From: Siccirubricoccus soli
GTDB lineage: Bacteria; Pseudomonadota; Alphaproteobacteria; Acetobacterales; Acetobacteraceae
Direction: 5' to 3'
NCBI RefSeq assembly: GCF_024178315.1
Contig: NZ_JAMZIK010000037.1
Location: forward strand, 1 to 51,010
Length of the DNA: 51,010 nt
Shown here in pieces: positions 31,992 through 41,724 of the stretch. Position 1 is the stretch's first letter. Each line of letters begins with the position of its first letter. Made by a program: the position numbers and the translations under genes. The notes under the pieces were generated by a model. That model searched no databases, was not told where the DNA came from, and saw only the letters and a program-made list of their open reading frames with translations.

Positions 31992-32672
31992 TCATGATCC
32001 CGGCTCCTGCTTGTGCTGCGGAGACGGTCGGGCCGATCGACTGCGCGGTTCCTTGGCCCGCGGTGCCGGTGGCCATCGCCCGGTGCGGTTCTGAACCTGC
32101 CTGCGGACCGCCAGCAGGTGTGCGGCGTGCCAGGCCGCCTCGGTCGCGGCTCGCGCGACGCGCCGCACGTCACCGTCGGCCACATGCACGGCGCCCATGC
32201 ACTCGGAGGGCAGCGCGCCCTGTTCCTCGATGAGCCTGTCGAGGTTGCGGATCTCGAACGGCGGCTCGGCTCTGCCAATGGTGGAGAACAACAACTTCGT
32301 CCACGCCTGCGCCAGCATCCAGTTGCCGGTGTAGACGGCGCAATCGCCGACCGCTTCTGCGAGCTGATGCGCAACCAGGGTCGGAGGCATGCCGCGGCCC
32401 ATTCCGATCAGGTCGGAAGCTTGCCTGTAGGAAGCACTGCCTTCCGCTTCGAGGCGTCTCCAATCAGCCTCCGGCGCCACGAGCCATGTGAGCGTCTGCC
32501 GGTCGTCCGGAAATGCGACGGCGATCTCGCGCGGAAGGCATGTGTTTCCGGGGGTGTCGACGCCACCGATTGCAAGGATCGCCACGCGGCGCAGGTATTC
32601 GGGCGATCCACGTCCACGAACACTGCTACCGGTCGCGGAGCCGCCGCGACCGGCCTTGCGATCCGAGTTCAT
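31992..32672 (-). CDS. Divergent DEDDh-fold protein lacking the first catalytic motif
   Basis: The product is 226 residues from the Met at 32672. I align it with the exonuclease at 20117-20680. LAIGGVDTPGNTCLPREIAV stands where FIDFEASSLGKHGFPIEVGW is expected. TLTWLVAPEADW matches HLIVPAPGWAEW, and PTLVAHQLAEAVGDCAVYTG with NWMLAQAWTKLLF matches the ExoII helix. HVADGDVRR keeps the His-x4-Asp spacing of ExoIII. The Asp/Glu pair of ExoI is missing and the ExoII Asp is Asn. It is therefore probably a catalytically dead relative, perhaps regulatory or nucleic-acid binding. The similarity is by eye and needs a profile comparison. Confidence 0.45.
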   Translation of the reverse strand: MNSDRKAGRGGSATGSSVRGRGSPEYLRRVAILAIGGVDTPGNTCLPREIAVAFPDDRQTLTWLVAPEADWRRLEAEGSASYRQASDLIGMGRGMPPTLVAHQLAEAVGDCAVYTGNWMLAQAWTKLLFSTIGRAEPPFEIRNLDRLIEEQGALPSECMGAVHVADGDVRRVARAATEAAWHAAHLLAVRRQVQNRTGRWPPAPRAKEPRSRSARPSPQHKQEPGS

Positions 32673-32796
32673 GAACTCGCCCCTTCCGTGGCCACGGGTT
32701 TGAACTGGCTGCTTGCGAGCGCAGAATGCTTCGGTGCCCTGTCGACCGGCAGCGGCCTGGCGAGCGGTGCGGAGCCTCGCTTCGTCCACGCACGCA

Positions 32797-33339
32797 TCAG
32801 GATGGCCTTCGCCCGTTCCGGAGCATCACGTAGCGCTCCATGTTGCTGGTCACGAAATCCCTGATTGCTGCCGGATCGTGGAGCGGCGGCGCGTCCATCT
32901 TAAGGTGCCGCGCCATCTTGCACGCCGCCACCCAGGTCGCGGCGAGGTCGGCGTCTCCGGCGAACGGGGGGCCTGTCTCCGGGTCCTCGAGATGCGGCGA
33001 CACCAGCAAGGCGAACGCGATCCTAGCCTCCTCGGTGGGCAGCTCAATCGCGGTGATGCGGCGGCCGAGCGTATAGCGTCTGCCGCTGAGGGTTCGCGCC
33101 CGACCGGCCTCCACGTCCAGCCAGACAACGGAGGTGCTGAGGACCCACGAGAGGCCGCCGGTCCCGGCGTGCTCGACGGCGAACCCGAACAGGGCCTCGG
33201 TGCCGTCGGCGAGTTGCACGAGGCACCAGGGGTCCATCACTGCATGCAGCAACCGATCATGATCAGGCACCACGCACCCTCGTGCTGTCAGCTTCCGCTC
33301 GGCGCCGACGCGACTCCGCGGCCCGAGGTGGCGGACCAT
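32797..33339 (-). CDS. Hypothetical protein
   Basis: The product is 180 residues from the Met at 33339; the frame is open further upstream but loses protein texture there. Segments include HAVMDPWCLVQLADGTEALF, GFAVEHAGTGGLSWVLSTSV, RRITAIELPTEEARIAFALL and AATWVAACKMARHLKMDAPP. The first two thirds look like a beta-rich domain and the end is helical. I do not recognise a family. It is divergent from the XRE regulator gene 152 bases away, which could regulate it. Confidence 0.5.
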   Translation of the reverse strand: MVRHLGPRSRVGAERKLTARGCVVPDHDRLLHAVMDPWCLVQLADGTEALFGFAVEHAGTGGLSWVLSTSVVWLDVEAGRARTLSGRRYTLGRRITAIELPTEEARIAFALLVSPHLEDPETGPPFAGDADLAATWVAACKMARHLKMDAPPLHDPAAIRDFVTSNMERYVMLRNGRRPS

Positions 33340-33445
33340 GGCACGCACAGTGCCGTACCTCAACGGAAAAAGCGCTTTCAAAGAGCTTTGGAGCATGTTC
33401 AAAGGGATACGCCAAGGATTCGCTGGACAAGCGCCTGACGGCAGG

Positions 33446-33467
33446 CTGTCAACATTGGCGCCGACAG
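33446..33467. promoter_or_regulatory. Inverted repeat upstream of the XRE gene
   Basis: CTGTC and GACAG flank a 12-bp spacer, 25 bp before the XRE gene start and within the 152-bp divergent intergenic region. A small HTH regulator commonly binds such a site to control itself and its neighbour. The arms are short, so this may be chance. Confidence 0.3.
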
Positions 33468-33491
33468 GGTTAGTTCCGGAAAAGCGGGAGC

Positions 33492-33839
33492 ATGCTGCCT
33501 TCGCCGCGGCTCCTCGCCGCTGCACGAATCCTCGCCAACGTGACGCAGGCCGAACTCGCCAAGCGGGCTGGCGTGAGCGTAAGCGCGTTGAGGCGCCTCG
33601 AAGTTGGCGACACCAACGCCCGGGTGGCCACCGTGGAGGCGCTGACCAAGGCGCTGATCGCCTGCGGGATCGAATTTCTCTACGACCAAACGGCTGACCG
33701 CGAAGGCATTCGGCATGCGAGGCCATCGCGCGGCTCATCAGACAGCGAGGGAAGCGAAATGCCCGGCAGTCAACGAAAGCGGGTGGGTGCCACTCGATCG
33801 CGGAGAAGCCGGTCGGAAACAGGGAGCGGCGCTGAATAG
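33492..33839 (+). CDS. XRE-family helix-turn-helix regulator
   Basis: The product is up to 115 residues from ATG 33492. The HTH occupies residues 7-65: LAAARILANVTQAELAKRAG, VSVSALRRLEVGDTNARVAT, then VEALTKALIACGIEFLYDQT. This is the classical Cro/C1 domain, with the GIEFL ending common in short alphaproteobacterial regulators. After about residue 75 the sequence becomes Ser/Arg-rich and coincides with a repeat element (33774-33836), so the C-terminus was probably replaced. It overlaps the end of the convergent gene by 70 bases. Confidence 0.75.
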   Translation: MLPSPRLLAAARILANVTQAELAKRAGVSVSALRRLEVGDTNARVATVEALTKALIACGIEFLYDQTADREGIRHARPSRGSSDSEGSEMPGSQRKRVGATRSRRSRSETGSGAE

Positions 33840-34318
33840 TTGCCGCAGCGATCCGCCTGACGAATGGTCCTTGGATCGACCCCGCGGGCTTCAAGGATAG
33901 CCCGGGTGGCAGCGAGCACTCGGGCGAGCATCGCGGCGCCGAGCTCCTCCTCGCGCATCAATCGCGCCGCGACGATGCTTGCAGCGAGACCGACGAAGGT
34001 GCCCATCGTCGAAATCGCGGTCACGCCCTCGGGGTACTGCCACGAGGTTCCCTCGACGTCGATGATGACGCATCCTGGCTCGGCGTCGTCTCGATGCCAG
34101 TTTCCGGCGGAAACGCCGCGCCCGATTGCGGATGCCTCCATTTCTGGCACCCAGAGGCGGACATCGATGCGCACGACCGGGAAGACCACTCGAGCGGCGG
34201 CGTAGGCCTCGTCGAGGACGCCGCGGAAGGTCTGGTGGTCACCTGCCGAGCCCTCGTTGTCGTAAGCCAGGAGCATGAGGGCGGGGCGGAGTAGGTCGTC
34301 ACTCGTCGGGACTGGCAT
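33770..34318 (-). CDS. Hypothetical protein with a repeat-derived C-terminus
   Basis: The product is 182 residues from ATG 34318. The first 155 residues are coherent: LRPALMLLAYDNEGSAGDHQ, ARVVFPVVRIDVRLWVPEME, AGNWHRDDAEPGCVIIDVEG and TFVGLAASIVAARLMREEEL. The last 25 residues (APLPVSDRLLRDRVAPTRFR) come from a 63-bp repeat that recurs at 34751-34813, where it encodes APFPDSDRLFRGRVTPTRFR. The original C-terminus was therefore probably lost. The family is not recognised. It starts three bases after the stop of the next upstream gene and is likely co-transcribed with it. Confidence 0.5.
   Translation of the reverse strand: MPVPTSDDLLRPALMLLAYDNEGSAGDHQTFRGVLDEAYAAARVVFPVVRIDVRLWVPEMEASAIGRGVSAGNWHRDDAEPGCVIIDVEGTSWQYPEGVTAISTMGTFVGLAASIVAARLMREEELGAAMLARVLAATRAILEARGVDPRTIRQADRCGNYSAPLPVSDRLLRDRVAPTRFR
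33774..33836. repeat. 63-bp dispersed direct repeat, copy 1 (copy 2 at 34751-34813)
   Basis: Both copies begin CGAAAGCGGGTGGG and share CACTCGA, CGCGGA and GCCGGTCGGA with about 80% identity and no gaps. They are in the same orientation, about 980 bp apart, and flank two hypothetical genes. They may be ends of a small mobile unit or members of a dispersed repeat family. Confidence 0.6.
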
Positions 34319-34321
34319 GCG

Positions 34322-34606
34322 TCACCGGGATCCGAGCGTGGCGCCGACGTCGACGGGTACGGCGCCGCCCGCATCTCGCTTTGGAGCCCTTGGCACCTGG
34401 CCGCCCAGGCTGACCAAGGCCGCCATCAGCTTGGTCGCGTCCTGACGCTTCATGCGCCCGTCCGGTGTTGGCAGGCGAATGCCAGCCAGGGTCACCGCCT
34501 GCGCCAACAGAGCCATGGCCGCCTCCCAGGGCGCGTCGGGCGCGTCGGCGAACCGGACGCAGTGGAGACGCTGGCGCTCTGGGGTTTCGGCGGCGTCGTG
34601 TTCCAT
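34322..34606 (-). CDS. Small hypothetical protein
   Basis: The product is 94 residues from the Met at 34606. It is largely helical: HDAAETPERQRLHCVRFADA, PDAPWEAAMALLAQAVTLAG, then RMKRQDATKLMAALVSLGGQ. No family is recognised. It lies immediately upstream of the 33770-34318 gene with a three-base gap, so the two form a small operon between the repeat copies. Confidence 0.45.
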   Translation of the reverse strand: MEHDAAETPERQRLHCVRFADAPDAPWEAAMALLAQAVTLAGIRLPTPDGRMKRQDATKLMAALVSLGGQVPRAPKRDAGGAVPVDVGATLGSR

Positions 34607-34750
34607 GCTGGCCTCCTTGACCTGTAGCCAAGGTGACCTGGGACGAGGGGGAATGGAGCCCACTTTGAGTGTGGGAAGCTGGGATTTCCGCTGAGCCAAC
34701 CTGCGGGTGCTGCAGAGCGCTCATCCTCGTTGGGCTCTCCCCGCGTTCCT

Positions 34751-34813
34751 CGAAAGCGGGTGGGAGTCACTCGACCGCGGAAGAGCCGGTCGGAGTCGGG
34801 GAATGGCGCAGGA
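34751..34813. repeat. 63-bp dispersed direct repeat, copy 2
   Basis: This is the second copy of the repeat at 33774-33836 and stands outside any supported gene. About 12 substitutions separate the copies, with no gaps. Confidence 0.6.
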
Positions 34814-34959
34814 AAGCTGGCCATATATCCGTATGACCGCCTCGGGGCCCAACCTCGTACGTTCGGTCTGCGCCATCCGAGGCTTGCCCGATAGTGCGGA
34901 GCTCAGAATTCCGAGCCTCGCATTCGACTAGGTTGGAGAGCTGGAGAAGTCGGCGAAAA

Positions 34960-35000
34960 TCTCATCTTTTGCCGATCGAGTCTCACCTTTTGCCGGTCTG
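34960..35000. repeat. Two 21-bp imperfect tandem repeats
   Basis: TCTCATCTTTTGCCGATCGA and TCTCACCTTTTGCCGGTCTG follow each other with a period of 21 bases. A TCTCA-(T/C)-CTTTTGCCG core spaced this way resembles the multiple terminal repeats of IS21-family elements. No transposase is nearby. Confidence 0.5.
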
Positions 35001-35090
35001 TCCATAGAGATCGGCCAGCGGGGGAGCTTTTTGGAGCCAATCGCCAACCTCCCGAGGACAATTATCCTGGGGAGGTCAGCTCACCCCTGT

Positions 35091-35152
35091 GCCAACCTTT
35101 GAGTCAGGGCGCCCCAATCTTAGCGTGACAGATTCCCAATCTTTGGCTGACA
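35091..35152. repeat. Three imperfect repeats at exact 22-bp spacing
   Basis: Copies start at 35091 (GCCAACCTTTGAGTCA), 35113 (CCCAATCTTAGCGTGACA) and 35135 (CCCAATCTTTGGCTGACA). The regular period is typical of transposase-binding arrays at IS21-type ends. A replication-protein or regulator binding array is an alternative. Confidence 0.55.
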
Positions 35153-35204
35153 CGCCACTTACTGCGTCATTTGGCAGCTTATTCTGGCGCCCGACAGGAC
35201 GGGT

Positions 35205-37664
<2,460 letters not shown>

Positions 37665-37709
37665 CTACTCCTTGGGAATGCGGCGGGAAGGTGAGCTGAA
37701 TATAGGGAT

Positions 37710-38888
37710 TCAGCGGGCTTCCGGCACGGGTAAATCTGTATCCGGAACAAGTTCCCCGCCCGCCGCCCGGAAGCCTTCCGCCAGGCCGCGCAGCGGACGG
37801 AAGACCGCCGGATCCGTGCCGGTGAGGAAGCTCTGGGCGGGCAGGGCGGCCAGGGCGGCGAACAGCGTCTCCCGCCGCCTCTCGTCCAGATGCGCCGCCA
37901 CCTCGTCCAGCAGCAGCAGCGGCGCGAAGCCGCGATGGGCCTCGATCAGCGCCGCATGCGCCAGCACCACCGCCACCAGCAGCGCCTTCTGCTCCCCGGT
38001 GGAGCAGAGGGCGGCGGGGATCTCCTTCGGCACATGGGTCATCAGCAGGTCGGCGCGGTGGGGGCCGGAGAGCGTCGCCCCCGCCGCGGCGTCCCGCCCC
38101 CGGTTCGCGGCCCAGTCGGCGCGCAGCCCGTCCTCCACCGCCAGCGCCGGGGCGCCGTCCAGCGCGGCGGCCACCGGGCAGGCGAGGCCGAGCCGGGCGG
38201 CGGGGAAGCCGCCGGTCACGCCCCCTTTCAGGGTGGCGTTCAGCCGCGCCACCAGGCCGCGGCGAGCGGCGGAAAGCGCCACGCCATGGCGCGCCATGGC
38301 ATCCTCCAGCCCGGCCAGCCAGGACGAGTCCGCCCCCCGCCCCTCCCGCCGCGCCTGGACCAGCAGCCGGTTCCGCTGCGCCATGGCGTTCTCGTAGGAG
38401 GCGACCTCCCGCGCATGGTGCGGCTCCAGCGCCCAGACCAGGCGGTCGAGGAAGCGGCGGCGGTCGCCGGCGCCGTCCTGGAACAGCCGGTCCATCTGCG
38501 GGGTCAGCCAGACGGCGGCGACGCGCTCCGCCAGCTCCGCCTGGGTGCGCAACGGGGCGCCATCCAGGCGGAAGCTGCGCCGCTCCGGCCGGCCGCTCTC
38601 CGGCGTGCCGGTGCCGAGGTCGAAGCTGCCCCAAGGGCTCTCGAAGCGGCCAGCGGCGGCCCAGGGCAGCAGGGCCTCGCCCTGGCGGCGGCTCAGTTCC
38701 GCCGCCCGGGCGCCGCGCAGGCCGCGGCCGGGGCCGAGCAGGCTGATGGCTTCCAGCAGATTGGTCTTGCCGGCACCGTTCTCGCCACTGATGGCGACGA
38801 TCCGCGCCTGGAACGGCACCGTCAGGGCGGGCCAGCTGCGGAAATCGCGCAGCATCAGGCGGGTGAGGTGCAGCAGGGGGGCGGGCAT
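37710..38888 (-). CDS. recF: DNA replication and repair protein RecF
   Basis: The product is 392 residues. Walker A is ISGENGAGKTNLLEAIS near residue 35, preceded by RLMLRDFRSWPALTVPFQ. The middle has VWLTPQMDRLFQDGAGDRRR with FLDRLVWALEPHH. The ABC signature region includes LCSTGEQKALLVAVVLAHA, and Walker B is PLLLLDEVAAHLDERRRETL. RecF helps load RecA at gaps together with RecO and RecR. Upstream in this genome is the FYDLN-acid gene, not dnaN, so the dnaA-dnaN-recF-gyrB cluster is split here. Confidence 0.95.
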   Translation of the reverse strand: MPAPLLHLTRLMLRDFRSWPALTVPFQARIVAISGENGAGKTNLLEAISLLGPGRGLRGARAAELSRRQGEALLPWAAAGRFESPWGSFDLGTGTPESGRPERRSFRLDGAPLRTQAELAERVAAVWLTPQMDRLFQDGAGDRRRFLDRLVWALEPHHAREVASYENAMAQRNRLLVQARREGRGADSSWLAGLEDAMARHGVALSAARRGLVARLNATLKGGVTGGFPAARLGLACPVAAALDGAPALAVEDGLRADWAANRGRDAAAGATLSGPHRADLLMTHVPKEIPAALCSTGEQKALLVAVVLAHAALIEAHRGFAPLLLLDEVAAHLDERRRETLFAALAALPAQSFLTGTDPAVFRPLRGLAEGFRAAGGELVPDTDLPVPEAR

Positions 38889-38894
38889 CAGGCG

Positions 38895-38913
38895 GCCGGG
38901 GCTCCGCCCCGGC
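38895..38913. terminator. GC-rich hairpin upstream of recF
   Basis: GCCGGGGC-TCC-GCCCCGGC is a perfect 8-bp stem with a 3-base loop, just before the recF start. No T-run follows in either direction. It may be a transcription-pausing or intrinsic stop element between the FYDLN-acid gene and recF. Confidence 0.35.
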
Positions 38914-38978
38914 TCGGCAGATTCAGCCGGCGAGGCCCGGGGCCCGGACCGGGGTCCGGGGCCAAGTCCCGGCGGAGG

Positions 38979-38999
38979 CTTGGGGGCAGCGCCCCCAAG
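38979..38999 (-). terminator. Hairpin after the FYDLN-acid gene
   Basis: CTTGGGGGC-AGC-GCCCCCAAG forms a perfect 9-bp stem three bases downstream of the stop codon of the leftward gene. Position and stability suit a terminator, although no U-tract is present, as is common in high-GC genomes. Confidence 0.5.
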
Positions 39000-39002
39000 G
39001 GC

Positions 39003-39329
39003 TCACGACTCCTCGTCGCGGTCCCCCTCCACCTCGATCTCCTCGCCGATGGCGTCCGCCTCGTCCTCCAACTCCTCGGCATCCTCGACGGCCTCATCGG
39101 CCTCGACATCCTCGAGCTCGACATCGTCCCCCTCGGCCTCCGGCACCAGGGCGCGCTTCTTCAGCTTGTCGTCGGCCGGCAGGGCGCCGGCGGCGCGGCG
39201 CAGCCGGGGCTGCTCGGCCGGCTGCTCGGTGCCGCATTTCGGGCATATGGCGGGGGCACGGGTCAGGTCGTAGAATTTCGTGCCGCAGGCGACGCAGACG
39301 CGCTTGAGGCCCAGTTCGGGCTTGGCCAT
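39003..39329 (-). CDS. TIGR02300 family (FYDLN acid) protein
   Basis: The product is 108 residues from ATG 39329. Its start MAKPELGLKRVCVACGTKFY with DLTRAPAICPKCG has two C-x2-C pairs forming a zinc ribbon and the family motif KFYDL. The rest is strongly acidic (EGDDVELEDVEADEAVEDAE). The family occurs across alphaproteobacteria, usually divergent from aroA as here. Function is unknown; the mix of zinc ribbon and acidic tail suggests a nucleic-acid or protein-binding role. Confidence 0.9.
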   Translation of the reverse strand: MAKPELGLKRVCVACGTKFYDLTRAPAICPKCGTEQPAEQPRLRRAAGALPADDKLKKRALVPEAEGDDVELEDVEADEAVEDAEELEDEADAIGEEIEVEGDRDEES

Positions 39330-39354
39330 GGGGTGAAGCCTCGCTTTCAGCGAA

Positions 39355-39396
39355 CCGCCCGCACGAAGGGTTGGCGTGGCGGCTTCGTGCGGGCGG
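39355..39396. promoter_or_regulatory. 14-bp perfect inverted repeat between FYDLN-acid gene and aroA
   Basis: CCGCCCGCACGAAG (39355-39368) and CTTCGTGCGGGCGG (39383-39396) are exact reverse complements with a 14-base loop. The structure fills a third of the 125-bp divergent intergenic region, between both promoters. It could be an operator, a transcript hairpin affecting aroA expression, or a small repeat insertion. Confidence 0.5.
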
Positions 39397-39453
39397 CCAA
39401 AATCAGGTCCGGCGCATTGCCACGGGGCGCCCCCCCATGTCAAACGCCGCCCC

Positions 39454-40803
39454 ATGGCCCATTCCGCCGAACCACGCCCGCTGCGCGCCCGCCGCCCCGC
39501 ACGCGGCCTTTCCGGCACCCACCGCGTGCCGGGCGACAAATCCATCAGCCATCGGGCCTTGATGTTCGGGGCGCTGGCCGTCGGCACCACCGAGATCACC
39601 GGCCTGCTGGAAGGCGAGGATGTGCTGCGCACCGCCGCCGCCATGCGCCAGCTCGGCGCCACGGTGGAACAGCTTGGCCCCGGCGCCTGGCGGGTGGCGG
39701 GCCGCGGCGTCGGCGGGCTGACCGAGCCGGCCGATGTGCTGGACATGGGCAATAGCGGCACCGCCGCCCGGCTGCTCTGCGGGCTGCTGGCCGGCCACCC
39801 GCTTTTCGCGGTGATGACGGGCGACGCCTCGCTCCGGCGCCGCCCCATGCTGCGTGTCACCCAGCCTTTGGCCGCGACCGGCGCCAGCTTCTGGACGCGG
39901 GAGGGCGGGCGGCTGCCGCTGGCGGTGCGGGGCGCGGCGGATCCGCTGCCGCTGGAGTACCGGCTGCCCGTCGCCTCCGCCCAGGTGAAATCGGCGTGCC
40001 TGCTGGCCGGCCTCTGCGCCCGCGGCACCACCCGGATCACCGAGCCGGAGCCGACCCGCGACCACACGGAGAACATGCTGCGGCATTTCGGCGCCACGGT
40101 CAGGGTGGCGGACACGCCCCAGGGCCGGGTCATCGAGCTGGAGGGCCAGCCGGAGCTGGCGGCCGCCCCCATCCTGGTGCCGGGCGACCCCTCCTCCGCC
40201 GCCTTCCTGCTGGCCGCCGCCCTGCTGGTGCCGGGCTCCGCCGTCACCGTGGCCAATGTCGGGCTGAACCCGCTGCGGACCGGGCTCTTCGCCACGCTGC
40301 GGGAGATGGGGGCGAGGCTGACCGTGACGAATGCCCGCACCGAGGGCGGCGAGCCGGTCGGCGACCTCACCGCCGAATACGGGCCGCTGCAGGGGGTGGA
40401 GGTGCCGCCCGGCCGTGCCCCCTCGATGATCGACGAGTACCCGATCCTCGCCGTGCTGGCCGCCGCCGCGCATGGCGAGACGCGGATGCGCGGCCTCGCC
40501 GAGCTCCGGGTGAAGGAGAGCGACCGGCTCTCCGCCACCGCCGCCATGCTGGCGGCCAACGGCCTCTCGGCCCGGATCGAGGGCGACGACCTGATCGTCG
40601 GCGGCACCGGCGGAGAACTGCCGGGCGGCGGCACGGTGGCGACGCATATGGACCACCGGCTGGCGATGAGCGCCCTGGTCATGGGGCTCGCCAGCCAGCG
40701 CCCGGTGGCGGTGGACGATGCCGGTTTCATCGAAACGAGCTTCCCCGGCTTCGCCGCGCTGATGAACAGCCTGGCGGGCGAGCCCGCGATCGCCGCGGCA
40801 TGA
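39454..40803 (+). CDS. aroA: 3-phosphoshikimate 1-carboxyvinyltransferase (EPSP synthase)
   Basis: The product is 449 residues from ATG 39454. It makes EPSP from shikimate-3-phosphate and PEP, the sixth step of the shikimate pathway. Motifs: [20 protein letters not shown] at the N-terminus, [18 protein letters not shown] for PEP binding, [51 protein letters not shown] with the catalytic Asp-Glu, and [17 protein letters not shown]. The second copy of the fold has [16 protein letters not shown] near the end. The PEP loop keeps Gly (NSGTAAR). It overlaps cmk by ATGA. Confidence 0.96.
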   Translation: MAHSAEPRPLRARRPARGLSGTHRVPGDKSISHRALMFGALAVGTTEITGLLEGEDVLRTAAAMRQLGATVEQLGPGAWRVAGRGVGGLTEPADVLDMGNSGTAARLLCGLLAGHPLFAVMTGDASLRRRPMLRVTQPLAATGASFWTREGGRLPLAVRGAADPLPLEYRLPVASAQVKSACLLAGLCARGTTRITEPEPTRDHTENMLRHFGATVRVADTPQGRVIELEGQPELAAAPILVPGDPSSAAFLLAAALLVPGSAVTVANVGLNPLRTGLFATLREMGARLTVTNARTEGGEPVGDLTAEYGPLQGVEVPPGRAPSMIDEYPILAVLAAAAHGETRMRGLAELRVKESDRLSATAAMLAANGLSARIEGDDLIVGGTGGELPGGGTVATHMDHRLAMSALVMGLASQRPVAVDDAGFIETSFPGFAALMNSLAGEPAIAAA

Positions 40804-41429
40804 CGGCGCCGGTCATCGCCGTGGACGGCCCGGCGGCGGCGGGCAAGGGCACCCTGGCCCGGCGCCTGGCGGCGGAGCTCGGGCTGCCCTACCTGGATAC
40901 CGGCCTGCTCTACCGCGCCACCGGCCGCCGCGTGCTGGATGCGGCGGGCGATCCGCGCGACCCCGCAACCGCCGCGGCGGCCGCCCGGAGCCTGAGCCCC
41001 GCCGACCTCCAGCGTTCCGATTTGCGCGGGCCGGAGGCGGACCGCGCCGCCAGCGCCGTCGCCGCCATTCCGGAAGTGCGCGCCGCCCTGCTGGACTGGC
41101 AGCGGGCCTTCGGCCGCACCCATGGCGCGGTGCTGGACGGGCGGGACATCGGCACCGTGGTCTTCCCCGAGGCGCCGGTGAAGCTCTTCGTCACCGCCAG
41201 CACGGAAGCCCGGGCGGCGCGGCGCTGGCGGGAGCTGCTGGGCCGCGGCGTGGCGGCGGAACTGGCCACCGTCGCCACCGAAATGGCGGCCCGCGACGCC
41301 CAGGATTCCGCCCGCGCCGTCGCCCCGCTGCGGCCGGCGGAGGATGCGGTGGTGCTGGACACCACCGAGCTGGATGCAGAGGCGGCCTTCGCCGCCGCGC
41401 TGGCGCTGGTGCGGGAGAGGCTGCGCTAG
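40800..41429 (+). CDS. cmk: Cytidylate kinase
   Basis: The product is 209 residues from ATG 40800, overlapping the aroA stop. It phosphorylates CMP and dCMP with ATP. The P-loop is [19 protein letters not shown], followed by [20 protein letters not shown], then [20 protein letters not shown]. The CMP-binding and LID parts include [10 protein letters not shown] and [20 protein letters not shown]. Length is normal. Its TAG stop codon is the first three bases of a 208-bp inverted-repeat element. In many relatives rpsA follows cmk; here it does not. Confidence 0.95.
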   Translation: MTAPVIAVDGPAAAGKGTLARRLAAELGLPYLDTGLLYRATGRRVLDAAGDPRDPATAAAAARSLSPADLQRSDLRGPEADRAASAVAAIPEVRAALLDWQRAFGRTHGAVLDGRDIGTVVFPEAPVKLFVTASTEARAARRWRELLGRGVAAELATVATEMAARDAQDSARAVAPLRPAEDAVVLDTTELDAEAAFAAALALVRERLR

Positions 41430-41634
41430 AGCATGCTGCGTTCGCTTGCGCTCACGCAGCCTGCTCCAGGCCGTTGTTTTGCGAGGATCTTCACGCGTTC
41501 AGATGCTTCCGTCTGAACGCGATCTGCTCTAGAACAGATCGCCGCAGGGCGGCATCGCCCGCAGGCGCGAATCTGTTCTGCCAACAAGCGTGCGAAGCAG
41601 TTTCGGTGAACGCATGTGAACCGAACATGCTCTA
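41427..41634. repeat. 208-bp hairpin-rich repeat element with 9-bp terminal inverted repeats
   Basis: TAGAGCATG (41427-41435) and CATGCTCTA (41626-41634) are exact inverted ends. Inside are several perfect hairpins: CGCGTTCAGA/TCTGAACGCG around 41490-41522, CGATCTG/CAGATCG around 41520-41541, and TTCGGT/ACCGAA near 41612. The layout is that of a MITE- or REP-like non-coding repeat. The cmk stop codon TAG forms its first bases. It may end cmk transcription. Confidence 0.7.
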
Positions 41635-41724
41635 AAACATGGGAACCAGGGAAAGATCGAGGGCCTTGCCCGTTGGTGGGGTGCCGCCCGCGCCCAACGG
41701 GGCCGGATCGGTCCCCGGACCCCG

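Larger units (their letters stand above)
34814..35204. other. Island/core border region with periodic repeats, no gene
   Basis: About 390 bases without a supported gene lie between the accessory region and the end of gyrB. Two sets of short tandem-spaced repeats occur here (34960-35000 and 35091-35152). GC content is lower than on either side. The style suggests leftover ends of insertion sequences. Confidence 0.5.

Noticed and set aside
34960-35152. CRISPR array
   Set aside because: The repeats are too short and imperfect and have essentially no spacers, and no cas gene is present.
39355-39396. tRNA gene in the aroA upstream region
   Set aside because: The inverted repeat is a single long hairpin without cloverleaf features or a T-loop consensus.
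39454-40803. Glyphosate-insensitive EPSP synthase
   Set aside because: The PEP-binding loop keeps Gly (NSGTAAR) as in sensitive enzymes, not the Ala form of the tolerant class, so no such claim is supported.
39003-41123. A 706-residue minus-strand frame that includes the FYDLN-acid protein as its end
   Set aside because: The part upstream of 39329 is antisense to aroA and cmk; the family start at 39329 is clear.
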